NCBI RefSeq assembly: GCF_014235765.1
Contig: NZ_JACMYH010000001.1
Coordinates: 310,001 to 374,000 of the forward strand
Length of the DNA stretch: 64,000 bases
From: Pseudomonas baltica
GTDB lineage: Bacteria; Pseudomonadota; Gammaproteobacteria; Pseudomonadales; Pseudomonadaceae
Direction: 5' to 3'
Part shown: positions 56,746 through 64,000 of the stretch, one piece after another
Numbering within the stretch: the stretch's first letter is position 1
How the letters are laid out: every line of letters begins with the position of its first letter
Made by a program: the position numbers and the translations under genes
The notes under the pieces: generated by a model
What the model was told of the DNA's origin: nothing
What the model saw: only the letters and a program-made list of their open reading frames with translations
Database searches by the model: none

Positions 56746-57567
56746 TCAAACCATGTTGAGGCGCTGCTTGCGCAGGGGTGGTGGGTAAGCGGCATCCAGC
56801 GAGGCTAGATCTGCTTCGTCGAGCTTCACCTGCAAGGCCGCCGCATTCAGCCTTACGTGCTCGGGCGTGGAAGCCTTGGGGATCGCGATCACGTTGTCGT
56901 GGCGCACGACCCAGGCCAGGCATGCCTGGGCCGGCGTGATGCCGTGACGCTCGGCTACCTGGCGCAAGGCGGGTTGGTCCAGCAGGCGACCGCCCTGGGC
57001 AATCGGACAATACGCCATCAATGGCATCGCCTGCTTCGCGCACCACGGCAACAGGTCGAATTCAATGCCGCGCTCTTCCAGGTTGTACAGCACCTGGTTG
57101 GTCGCGCATCCGGCGTCGTCCAGCTCGGTCATGTCATCGACATCGAAATTCGACACGCCCCAACGGCCGATCTTGCCCTGGGCCTGCAGCCGCTCGAACG
57201 CTTCCACCGTTTCGCTCAGGGGATACTGACCGCGCCAGTGCAACAGATACAGGTCGATGCGCTCGGTGTTCAGACGCTGCAGGCTGCGCTCGCACGCCTT
57301 GATCACGCCCTGGCTGCTGGCGTTGTGCGGGTAGACCTTGCTGACCAGCATGACTTCGTCACGACGCCCTTGGATGGCTTGCCCGACGATTTTTTCGGCG
57401 CCGCCTTCGCCGTACATTTCAGCGGTGTCGAGCAGGGTCATGCCCAGGTCGATACCTTGCTGCAGCGCGGCGATTTCCTGTTGCGCACGGGCAGGATCCT
57501 CGCCCATGCGCCAAGTGCCTTGGCCGATTCTCGCGACCGGCCTGCCGGCCAGGCTGATGCTGTTCAT
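56746..57567 (-). CDS. Aldo/keto reductase
   Basis: This 273-residue NADPH-dependent oxidoreductase has the catalytic tetrad visible as DTAEMYGEGGAEKIVG (Asp, Tyr), LVSKVYPHN (Lys) and LYLLHWRGQ (His). The C-terminal IAIPKASTPEHVRLN binds the cofactor phosphate. The substrate is unknown. I start at MNSISLAGRPVARIG, which has GGAG before it; an extension upstream lacks a site. It lies 74 bp after lysR on the same strand. Confidence 0.92.
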   Translation of the reverse strand: MNSISLAGRPVARIGQGTWRMGEDPARAQQEIAALQQGIDLGMTLLDTAEMYGEGGAEKIVGQAIQGRRDEVMLVSKVYPHNASSQGVIKACERSLQRLNTERIDLYLLHWRGQYPLSETVEAFERLQAQGKIGRWGVSNFDVDDMTELDDAGCATNQVLYNLEERGIEFDLLPWCAKQAMPLMAYCPIAQGGRLLDQPALRQVAERHGITPAQACLAWVVRHDNVIAIPKASTPEHVRLNAAALQVKLDEADLASLDAAYPPPLRKQRLNMV

Positions 57568-57641
57568 CGCAATGCTCCGTGATTGATAACATGGTAAACG
57601 CGCCATCGCTGCAGGGTTGGGCAGTGCGATGAAGCTGCGGT

Positions 57642-58538
57642 TCAACCCAGTCGGCGCTGCGCCGTGTGCTCCAGCAGCACCTCCATCAACGCGTGCGCGG
57701 CGGCCGACAGCTTGTGATCGGGCAGGCGCATCAGGCCGATGCGCCGTTCGATGCGCGGTGACTCCAACGGCACGCAGCGCGCACCCAGTTCATGCATCTG
57801 CTCGATGCACAATGCCGGCACCGCGCTCACCCCCAGGCCGTGGGCAACCATGCGGCCGATGGTGCTCAACTGGTGGCTCTCGAATGCCACCGCAAGCTTG
57901 CCGTGCTGCTCGCTGATGGCGCTTTCCAGCAGCAGGCGAACCGCAGAAGGGCGCTGCAGGGCAATGAAATCGTGAGCGAGCAGGGTCTCCCAGGTGAGCA
58001 TCGGTTGCTCGGCCAGCGGTGAATCGGCCGCCACCACCGCCACGAACCGATCGGTGTAGAAGGGGGTGAACACCAGCGACGAGGTGCTTTCCGGCTCGAA
58101 GCCTATGCCCAGTTCGACCCGCCGATGGCGGACCATCTCCACCACGTGCTCGTTGATCACATCATGCACGGCAACATTGACCCTCGGGTGCCGGTCGCGA
58201 AAGATCCGCAGTGCTGCCGGCAGCAGGTTGCCGGCGAACGACGGCATGGCCGCGATGGACACTTTGCCCAACTGCAGGGTGAAGTGCTGGCGCAGCAGCT
58301 CTTCGGTATTGTCCCAGTCCGCCAGCAAGCGGCGGGCCAGAGGCACCAGCACCTCGCCTTCCGGCGTCAGGCTGACGCTGCGCGTGGTGCGGATCAGCAG
58401 CGCGCCGCCCAGGTCTTCTTCCAGGCCTTTTATCGTCAAGCTCAGGGCGGGCTGCGAGAGATGCAGTTTTTCACCAGCCTGGGCAAAGCTCAGGGCTTGG
58501 GCGACGGCGAGAAAAGCGCGCAGTTGTTTGACGTTCAT
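57642..58538 (-). CDS. LysR-type regulator, divergent from the sco/ato operon
   Basis: This is a 298-residue LTTR. The winged helix occupies residues 1-60 (MNVKQLRAFLAVAQALSFAQ..LSLTIKGLEEDLG) and the periplasmic-binding-like effector domain follows. It is transcribed away from scoA with a 129-bp shared region, the classic LTTR layout, so it probably controls acetoacetate/short-chain fatty acid use. The effector is unknown. Confidence 0.93.
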   Translation of the reverse strand: MNVKQLRAFLAVAQALSFAQAGEKLHLSQPALSLTIKGLEEDLGGALLIRTTRSVSLTPEGEVLVPLARRLLADWDNTEELLRQHFTLQLGKVSIAAMPSFAGNLLPAALRIFRDRHPRVNVAVHDVINEHVVEMVRHRRVELGIGFEPESTSSLVFTPFYTDRFVAVVAADSPLAEQPMLTWETLLAHDFIALQRPSAVRLLLESAISEQHGKLAVAFESHQLSTIGRMVAHGLGVSAVPALCIEQMHELGARCVPLESPRIERRIGLMRLPDHKLSAAAHALMEVLLEHTAQRRLG

Positions 58539-58606
58539 CTATTTGCAAAACCAATCAATCCCCAAGAAAAACAAAATTAACAAATTACCACCGTGGGGAG
58601 AAGATA

Positions 58607-58636
58607 CCGTCACGCTTGCCGTTGCCGACGTGACGG
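58607..58636. promoter_or_regulatory. Inverted repeat in the lysR-scoA intergenic region
   Basis: The arms CCGTCACG and CGTGACGG are perfect and 14 bases apart, 32 bp before the scoA start. A second, shorter pair TCCCCA (58559) and TGGGGA (58594) lies upstream. It could be an operator or a 5' leader hairpin. The LysR T-N11-A site could not be fixed by eye. Confidence 0.45.
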
Positions 58637-58667
58637 CGCCATAACAAACAAAACAAGGCGAACAATC

Positions 58668-59366
58668 ATGGCTGGACTCGATAAACGAGTGGCAACCTAT
58701 GCCCAGGCACTCGAAGGCCTGCGTGATGGCATGACCGTACTGGCCGGTGGGTTCGGCCTGTGTGGCATTCCGGAAAACCTCATTGCCGAAATCAAGCGAC
58801 TGGGTGTCCGCGACCTTACGGTGGTGTCCAACAACTGCGGCGTCGACGGCTTTGGCCTTGGCGTGCTGCTCGAAGACCGGCAGATTCGCAAGATGATCGC
58901 CTCTTATGTCGGCGAAAACGCCCTGTTCGAGCGACAGTTGCTCGATGGCGAGCTGGAAGTCGAACTCACCCCTCAAGGCACCCTGGCGGAAAAGATGCGC
59001 GCAGGCGGCGCCGGCATCCCCGCGTTCTTCACGGCTACCGGCTACGGCACACCGATAGCGCAAGGCAAGGAAATACGTGAATTCAATGGCCGCCAGTACA
59101 TTCTCGAGCAGGCCATCACCGGCGACTTCGCCATCGTCAAGGGCTGGAAGGCCGACCATTTCGGCAACGTCATCTATCGTCACACCGCCCAGAACTTCAA
59201 CCCGCTGGCGGCAAGCGCCGGGCGCATCACCGTGGTCGAGGTCGAAGAAATCGTCGAACCCGGCGTGCTCCTGCCCGAGCACATCCACACGCCAGGCATC
59301 TACGTCGACCGAGTGATCCAGGGCACCTTCGAGAAGCGCATCGAAAAGCGCACCCTCAAGGCCTGA
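58668..59366 (+). CDS. scoA: 3-oxoacid CoA-transferase subunit A
   Basis: With ScoB this moves CoA from succinyl- or acetyl-CoA to acetoacetate, allowing growth on acetoacetate and 3-hydroxybutyrate. The 232-residue subunit has the family stretches [28 protein letters not shown] and [16 protein letters not shown]. The start MAGLDKRV is chosen; the leader CATAACAAACAAAACAAGG contains an A/C-rich stretch of the type bound by Hfq. It is followed by scoB 38 bp later. Confidence 0.95.
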   Translation: MAGLDKRVATYAQALEGLRDGMTVLAGGFGLCGIPENLIAEIKRLGVRDLTVVSNNCGVDGFGLGVLLEDRQIRKMIASYVGENALFERQLLDGELEVELTPQGTLAEKMRAGGAGIPAFFTATGYGTPIAQGKEIREFNGRQYILEQAITGDFAIVKGWKADHFGNVIYRHTAQNFNPLAASAGRITVVEVEEIVEPGVLLPEHIHTPGIYVDRVIQGTFEKRIEKRTLKA

Positions 59367-59404
59367 TTGCTCCCATCTGCTCTGCTCCACAAGAGGTTTT
59401 CCAA

Positions 59405-60061
59405 ATGGCACTTACTCGCGAACAGATGGCCCAGCGCGTGGCGCGCGAACTGCAAGACGGTTTCTACGTGAACCTGGGGATCGGCATACCTACCCTGGTG
59501 GCCAACTACGTGCCGGCCGGCATCGACGTCATGCTGCAGTCGGAAAACGGTCTGCTGGGCATGGGCGAATTTCCCACCGAGGCTACCGTCGACGCCGACA
59601 TGATCAACGCCGGCAAACAGACCGTGACGGCACGCGCCGGCGCGTCCATCTTCGACTCTGCGCAGTCGTTTGCGATGATCCGCGGCGGCCATGTCGACCT
59701 CACCGTGCTCGGTGCTTTCGAAGTGGACGTACAGGGCAACATTGCCTCGTGGATGATCCCCGGCAAGCTGGTCAAGGGTATGGGTGGGGCGATGGACCTG
59801 GTGGCCGGCGCAGAGAACATCATCGTCACCATGACCCATGCCTCCAAGGATGGCGAGTCGAAGCTGCTGCCGTTGTGCACACTGCCGCTGACCGGTGCCG
59901 GGTGCATTCGCAAGGTACTCACGGACCTGGCCTACCTGGAGATCGAAGACGGCGCGTTCATTCTCAAGGAGCGTGCGCCCGGTGTCAGTATCGATGAGAT
60001 CAAGGCGAAGACGGCCGGCAAGCTGATCATCGCCGACGACGTCGTTGAAATGAGTTTCTGA
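59405..60061 (+). CDS. scoB: 3-oxoacid CoA-transferase subunit B
   Basis: This 218-residue beta subunit carries the catalytic Glu in the conserved QSENGLLGMGEFP motif (residues about 45-57), and the GGHVDLTVLGAFEVD segment is typical. AGAGG precedes the ATG. It ends 60 bp before atoE. Confidence 0.95.
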   Translation: MALTREQMAQRVARELQDGFYVNLGIGIPTLVANYVPAGIDVMLQSENGLLGMGEFPTEATVDADMINAGKQTVTARAGASIFDSAQSFAMIRGGHVDLTVLGAFEVDVQGNIASWMIPGKLVKGMGGAMDLVAGAENIIVTMTHASKDGESKLLPLCTLPLTGAGCIRKVLTDLAYLEIEDGAFILKERAPGVSIDEIKAKTAGKLIIADDVVEMSF

Positions 60062-60100
60062 TTACGTTCCACCACTGCCTTCAGCCGATCTCATACCTAT

Positions 60101-60108
60101 AAGAACAA
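60101..60108 (+). promoter_or_regulatory. CA-like motif (AAGAACAA) overlapping the atoE ribosome binding site
   Basis: AAGAACAA matches AANAANAA (one G where the strict consensus has a pyrimidine) and runs into AAGGGA, the atoE ribosome binding site. Hfq/Crc binding here would block translation of the transporter. Confidence 0.35.
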
Positions 60109-60121
60109 GGGAAACACCACC

Positions 60122-61540
60122 ATGTCTGCACAACTTGAAGAGAGCCGCTACGCTCGCTTCGCCCTGCGCTGTTCGAGCTGGGCCGAGCGCTGGTTCCCTG
60201 ATTCCTACGTATTCGCCGCCGTTGCGGTGTTGCTGGTGGCACTGGGAGCACTGGCCATCGGCGGCACGCCGACCGCAACGGCAACAGCCTTTGGCGACGG
60301 ATTCTGGAGCCTGATCCCGTTCACCATGCAGATGGCCTTCGTGGTGATTGGTGGCTACGTGGTCGCCAGTTCGCCACCTGCGGTGAAGCTGATCGATCGC
60401 CTCGCGCGCATCCCTCGCAATGGCCGCTCGGCCGTGGCCTGGGTGGCGCTGATATCGATGGTGGCGTCGTTGCTCAACTGGGGGCTGTCGCTGGTTTTCG
60501 GCGGGCTGCTGGTGCGGGCATTGGCACGACGGACCGACCTGCGCATGGACTACCGCGCGGCCGGCGCGGCGGCGTACCTGGGGCTGGGTGCGGTTTGGGC
60601 GCTCGGGTTGTCGTCGTCGGCGGCGCAGTTGCAGGCCAACCCCGCCAGCCTGCCACCGTCGATCCTGTCGATCACCGGTGTGATTCCGTTTACCCAGACG
60701 ATTTTCCTCTGGCAGTCGGGTGTATTGCTGCTGGCACTGGTGCTGGTTTCGTTGGTGGTGGCCTACGCCACGGCCCCGGGCCCCAACTCTGCCCGGGACG
60801 CCGAGGCCTGTGGCATCGACCCGGCTTTCAGTCTGCCGCCCCTGAACAAGCGCAGTCGACCTGGCGAATGGCTGGAATACAGCCCGCTGATCACCATCTT
60901 TCTGGTATTGCTGGCCGCGGGGTGGCTGTTCCACGAGTTTTCCACCAAGCCGGCGATCACCGCGATCTCCGGGCTCAATACCTACAATTTCCTGTTCATC
61001 ATGCTGGGCCTGCTGCTGCATTGGCGTCCGCGCAGCTTTCTCGATGCAGTGGCGCGTGCAGTGCCGACCACCACCGGGGTGCTGATCCAGTTTCCCCTGT
61101 ACGGCTCGATCGCCGCGATCATGACCACGGTCAAGGGTGGCGATGCACAGACCCTGGCTCACCATATCTCCACTTTCTTCGTACAGATCGCCTCGCACGA
61201 TACCTATGCACTGTTGATGGGCGTCTATTCGGCAGTGCTCGGGTTCTTCATCCCGTCGGGCGGGGGCAAGTGGATCATCGAGGCGCCCTACGTCATGCAG
61301 GTGGCCAACGAGCTGCAATATCACCTGGGCTGGGCCGTGCAGATCTACAACGCTGCCGAAGCCTTGCCGAATCTGATCAATCCGTTCTATATGCTGCCTC
61401 TGCTCGGCGTGTTGGGCTTGAAAGCGCGTGACTTGATCGGTTTCTCGTTTGTGCAGCTGCTGGTGCATGCGCCCCTGGTGCTGTTCCTGCTTTGGGCGCT
61501 GGGCACGACCTTGGCCTATGTGCCTCCCGTTGCACCCTGA
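60122..61540 (+). CDS. atoE: Short-chain fatty acid transporter AtoE
   Basis: This 472-residue, highly hydrophobic permease of the AtoE family (about a dozen segments) takes up acetoacetate and short-chain fatty acids. Signature stretches LLNWGLSLVFGGLLVRAL and FFIPSGGGKWIIEAPYV are present. It is the last gene of the sco operon, and a CA-like motif overlaps its ribosome binding site. Confidence 0.93.
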   Translation: MSAQLEESRYARFALRCSSWAERWFPDSYVFAAVAVLLVALGALAIGGTPTATATAFGDGFWSLIPFTMQMAFVVIGGYVVASSPPAVKLIDRLARIPRNGRSAVAWVALISMVASLLNWGLSLVFGGLLVRALARRTDLRMDYRAAGAAAYLGLGAVWALGLSSSAAQLQANPASLPPSILSITGVIPFTQTIFLWQSGVLLLALVLVSLVVAYATAPGPNSARDAEACGIDPAFSLPPLNKRSRPGEWLEYSPLITIFLVLLAAGWLFHEFSTKPAITAISGLNTYNFLFIMLGLLLHWRPRSFLDAVARAVPTTTGVLIQFPLYGSIAAIMTTVKGGDAQTLAHHISTFFVQIASHDTYALLMGVYSAVLGFFIPSGGGKWIIEAPYVMQVANELQYHLGWAVQIYNAAEALPNLINPFYMLPLLGVLGLKARDLIGFSFVQLLVHAPLVLFLLWALGTTLAYVPPVAP

Positions 61541-61585
61541 GACAGGCGTGATCTGCGCGCGACGTTGATCGGGAATATGCTCCCG

Positions 61586-61633
61586 CCGAGCGATTGTTTG
61601 CGTAGTGGCTATTGCGAAGTAGCCAGCGCTCGG
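61586..61633. other. Long structured element downstream of atoE
   Basis: The outer arms CCGAGCG and CGCTCGG enclose an inner perfect pair TGGCTA / TAGCCA with an 8-base loop, giving a 48-nt fold. No T-run follows, so it is not a standard terminator. It lies between atoE and a small ORF, and its role is unknown. Confidence 0.5.
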
Positions 61634-61706
61634 GGTACACATCTAGGTTGAATGGGATATGGGCTGGACGCCCACCCATCGTGAACCGATGAAGGGAGAT
61701 CTTGAA

Positions 61707-61937
61707 ATGCTTGATAACGGCGCGGGCGGGGGTCCGGACCAGGGTGAACAGGTCAGTCGGATCATTTCCCAGGAAATACGCAACCTGCATACCGCAGCGT
61801 CCAGGGACCTGGATCAGGCAGCGGTGCAGATCATTGGCAAGGTCGAGGGTTTCAGGGAGCAGGGTCTGATCAGTTCGGAGGTCGCTCGGCAGCTGATATT
61901 CGACGTGCGCAACGAGCGCAGCCGTATCAGCCGCTGA
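61707..61937 (+). CDS. Small protein of unknown function
   Basis: This 76-residue protein (MLDNGAGGGPDQGEQVSR...) is mainly helical and charged, with no signal or membrane segment. The ATG at 61707 has GGGAG 9 bases upstream; an in-frame start at 61659 is weaker. I do not recognise the family. It converges with the next small gene, 30 bp away. Confidence 0.6.
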   Translation: MLDNGAGGGPDQGEQVSRIISQEIRNLHTAASRDLDQAAVQIIGKVEGFREQGLISSEVARQLIFDVRNERSRISR

Positions 61938-61967
61938 GCGAACGGTCAGCCGAGGTGGCGGCGTGGG

Positions 61968-62195
61968 TCAGCCGCCTGCTGTGTCGATATCGGCGTCGGT
62001 TTCTTCGTCGTCCGCACTGCCGGGGTCGACTTCAGGGTCCGATTTGAAATCGGGACTGAAGCGATTGCCTTCAGGGGTGGTTGGATCCCCGGTCTTGTCA
62101 GGCTTGGAGTCGAGTAGCGGATCTTCGGGGTGGTTGCCCTGCGAATCGTCGGTATCACGCTCGACCGTGTTCGGTGCAGGTGTGTGTTCGCTCAT
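61968..62195 (-). CDS. Small acidic disordered protein of unknown function
   Basis: This 75-residue protein starts MSEHTPAPNTVERDTDDSQG, is rich in Asp, Pro and Thr, and is very acidic. It has no signal peptide. GGGAG precedes the ATG at 62195. It follows the 62230-62565 gene by 34 bp on the same strand and probably shares its message. No function is known to me. Confidence 0.6.
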   Translation of the reverse strand: MSEHTPAPNTVERDTDDSQGNHPEDPLLDSKPDKTGDPTTPEGNRFSPDFKSDPEVDPGSADDEETDADIDTAGG

Positions 62196-62229
62196 GGTGT
62201 TCTCCCGAGGTGGCTGGATGCGTGGCCGA

Positions 62230-62565
62230 TCAGCGCTTGCCGCCTTCGGACCCGGTGCCGTCACCACCGTCCATGGCGCCCGAACCAGGTTCGGTCGTTG
62301 CGCCACCCATTGAACTGCCTTCGGGGTTGCCGGTGTTCTGCGGCTTGATGTCGGTGCTGGTGCCGTTTCGCGGCGCGGCAGTGCCGTCGGTATTACGATT
62401 AGCCATACCGGCATCGGTCCCCGCCGGCACACCTACCGCTGAAGGTACGGTGCCCTTGGCGGCTGGGTTGGTCGGACCGGTGCTGTTGTCGGCCATGGCC
62501 GGTACGGCTGCAGCAGCCAACAAGCCTGCGAGCAACGCTGTGGTGATGTATTTCTGGCTTTTCAT
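62230..62565 (-). CDS. Small exported Gly/Thr-rich protein of unknown function
   Basis: This 111-residue precursor has a clear signal peptide (MKSQKYITTALLAGLLAAAA, cut near PAMA-DN). The mature part is Gly/Asn/Thr/Pro-rich with no fold apparent. GGAGAGCTCC precedes the ATG. It lies 136 bp downstream of the NRAMP-like gene on the same strand. Confidence 0.65.
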   Translation of the reverse strand: MKSQKYITTALLAGLLAAAAVPAMADNSTGPTNPAAKGTVPSAVGVPAGTDAGMANRNTDGTAAPRNGTSTDIKPQNTGNPEGSSMGGATTEPGSGAMDGGDGTGSEGGKR

Positions 62566-62701
62566 GGAGCTCTCCTTGTTCGTGAATGCTTCAGGCATTG
62601 GGCTATGGGGGAGGCCAGGAGGTGCCCGCATGCCGACGAACGGCATGCTTGGCTAACTTGGTGGGGGCGGCCGTCGGCCGCTCACAGGGGGGAAGGGGCG
62701 A

Positions 62702-63997
62702 TCAAGCGAGCAATTGCATGCCCAGCTGGAAAGCGACCCATACGGCGAGGATGGTGGCGAAGCCCAGCGCGATGTTTTCGAACCAGTTGTTGCGATATTT
62801 ACCGAGCAGCTTCTTCTGGTTGGACATGATCAGCAGGCCAAGGGAAATCACCGGCAAACCAATGATGTTCAGCGCGTTCACGCCGATGGTCAGGGTCACG
62901 AAGTCGGGCATGCCTGGCAGCGACCACACCAGTGGCGTGACCAGAATGAACAGCATGAACCATTTGTGCATCGGGTCATGATGGAACTCCTTGCCGTACT
63001 TCTCGCGACGCTCCGGACGGATGTGCTGGAAGGCATCGGTGATCAGCATCGGGAAGGCAGTGGTCTTGCCAGCGATGCTGGCGAACAGCGTGGCGAACAC
63101 GCCGACGAAGAAGATCAGCCAGCCGCCGGTGCCGAAGAACATCTGCAGTGCCGAGCCCAAGTCGTCCAGGGTCTTCACTTCGATACCGTTGGGACGCAGG
63201 ATTTCCGCACCCACCACCCAGATGGCCAGGTTGATGATAATGCCGACGAACACCGCGAACAGCAGGTCGTTACGCTGGATGCGCTTGTGTTCAGGGCCTA
63301 CCCAGCCTTTCTGGCGCATTACGTAGGGGTGGACGAAGTTGGCGATCGAGCCGGCCACCGCACCGATCACCGATACCGCGACCAGCAGCGCGCCATGCAC
63401 GCCTTCATCCGGTGGAATGCTGAAGCCGATGGTCCCGGCCAGGATGCCGCCCACGTCCGGTTTGGACATGATCGCCAAGGCCATGAAAGCCAGGGTCATC
63501 AAGGCCAGCAGCCCTTTCATCACGCCTTCGATCAGCGAATAGACGTTGCGTCCCACCAGCAGCCACACACCCAGTACCACGGCAAAGGATGCCAACAAAG
63601 GCTGATTGATGTGCAGCAGGGTGGCCAATGCTTCGCCAGCGCCCTTGATCATGTAGGCGTTGGTCAAGTGGCCCATGATCAATGCGTAGCCCAGCATGAA
63701 CCAGGCGAAGAAAGGGTGCAGTTGTGCATAGCCCTGCAGGATGGTCATGCCCTGGTTGTTGCACAGTTGGAAGCGGGCAATGATGTTGACGATGAGGAAT
63801 CTGAGCAGTAGCGATACTGCCAGCACCCACATCATGGCATAGCCGTAGTTGGCGCCCGCCACGGAGGAGGTGATCAAGTCACCGGCGCCCAGCCATGACA
63901 GCACGGCGATAATGCCCGGTCCGATGATCTTGGCAAGGCGGCCCATGCGAGTCGTGGGAGCGGCCGCCTTTTTTTCGAGCGAGTGGGTACTCGTCAT
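62702..63997 (-). CDS. Divergent NRAMP-like membrane transporter
   Basis: This is a 431-residue membrane protein with about 11 segments of the NRAMP/MntH type. The overall family pattern is clear (KIIGPGII at the start of TM1). The usual metal motif DPGN is replaced by GAGD (residues 37-40), and TM6 has IANFVHPYVM (219-226) where MPHN is expected. The substrate site is therefore not that of a standard Mn/Fe importer. It might carry another ion, like the NRAMP-related Mg transporters, or be non-ionic. The start MTSTHSLEKK lies at the right edge of the window; upstream regulation is not visible. Confidence 0.85.
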   Translation of the reverse strand: MTSTHSLEKKAAAPTTRMGRLAKIIGPGIIAVLSWLGAGDLITSSVAGANYGYAMMWVLAVSLLLRFLIVNIIARFQLCNNQGMTILQGYAQLHPFFAWFMLGYALIMGHLTNAYMIKGAGEALATLLHINQPLLASFAVVLGVWLLVGRNVYSLIEGVMKGLLALMTLAFMALAIMSKPDVGGILAGTIGFSIPPDEGVHGALLVAVSVIGAVAGSIANFVHPYVMRQKGWVGPEHKRIQRNDLLFAVFVGIIINLAIWVVGAEILRPNGIEVKTLDDLGSALQMFFGTGGWLIFFVGVFATLFASIAGKTTAFPMLITDAFQHIRPERREKYGKEFHHDPMHKWFMLFILVTPLVWSLPGMPDFVTLTIGVNALNIIGLPVISLGLLIMSNQKKLLGKYRNNWFENIALGFATILAVWVAFQLGMQLLA

Positions 63998-64000
63998 TGG

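Overview
The window is a GC-rich chromosomal segment of a Pseudomonas, most likely of the P. putida/fluorescens type. This rests on protein similarity recognised by eye and on gene order: nuo - aceA - purB - hflD - mnmA - idh - cspD/clpS - clpA - infA - bpt - aat - ftsK - lolA - rarA - crcB - serS - cysG is the familiar pseudomonad order. Fused nuoCD, a monomeric isocitrate dehydrogenase, an AcnD/PrpF methylcitrate operon and several REP families fit that assignment. I found no tRNA, rRNA, insertion sequence, prophage or CRISPR array.

Layout. 1-9.3 kb: the promoter-proximal part of the complex I operon (nuoA-B-CD-E-F-G-H-I and the first codons of nuoJ), all on the minus strand. 9.3-20.9 kb: carbon-node and housekeeping genes on the minus strand. 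These are isocitrate lyase, a very small secretin-like exported protein, a GNAT, the ribosomal-protein oxygenase RoxA, purB, hflD-mnmA, a Nudix hydrolase and NADP isocitrate dehydrogenase (monomeric type), broken up by REP arrays. 21.3-26.4 kb: a cold-shock protein and a near-complete N-degron module (ClpS adaptor, ClpA unfoldase, Bpt and Aat aminoacyl-protein transferases) with infA inside it. 26.8-34.4 kb: plus-strand housekeeping genes ftsK, lolA, rarA-crcB and serS-cysG. 34.4-37.7 kb: a small RcnB-like periplasmic protein and an AT-rich autotransporter gene that looks acquired. 37.7-43.3 kb: thiolase, MoaA, pirin, a TSUP permease, a GNAT and a RibD-like reductase. 43.3-50.2 kb: the 2-methylcitrate operon prpR-prpB-prpC-acnD-prpF. 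50.2-58.5 kb: mixed accessory metabolism (old yellow enzyme, PfpI-like protein, gamma-glutamyltransferase, GNAT, lipoprotein, EamA exporter, DUF4174 protein, aldo/keto reductase). 57.6-61.5 kb: a LysR-type regulator divergent from an acetoacetate/short-chain fatty acid operon (scoA-scoB-atoE). 61.7-64 kb: three small proteins of unknown function and an atypical NRAMP-like transporter.

Together, aceA, idh, prp and sco/ato/thiolase form a set for feeding on acetate, propionate, acetoacetate and short fatty acids. The sequence shows plausible local regulators: a TGTAGT/ACTACA dyad upstream of aceA, two TGTCGACA palindromes in front of prpR, and CA-rich Hfq/Crc-like motifs just ahead of prpC, prpB and atoE.

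I see no obviously new multi-gene system. The items most worth a second look are the AT-rich autotransporter, the NRAMP-like protein lacking the family's metal-binding motifs, the orphan mini-secretin, the six-unit 105-bp REP array, the missing dimeric icd next to idh, and several structured intergenic elements.
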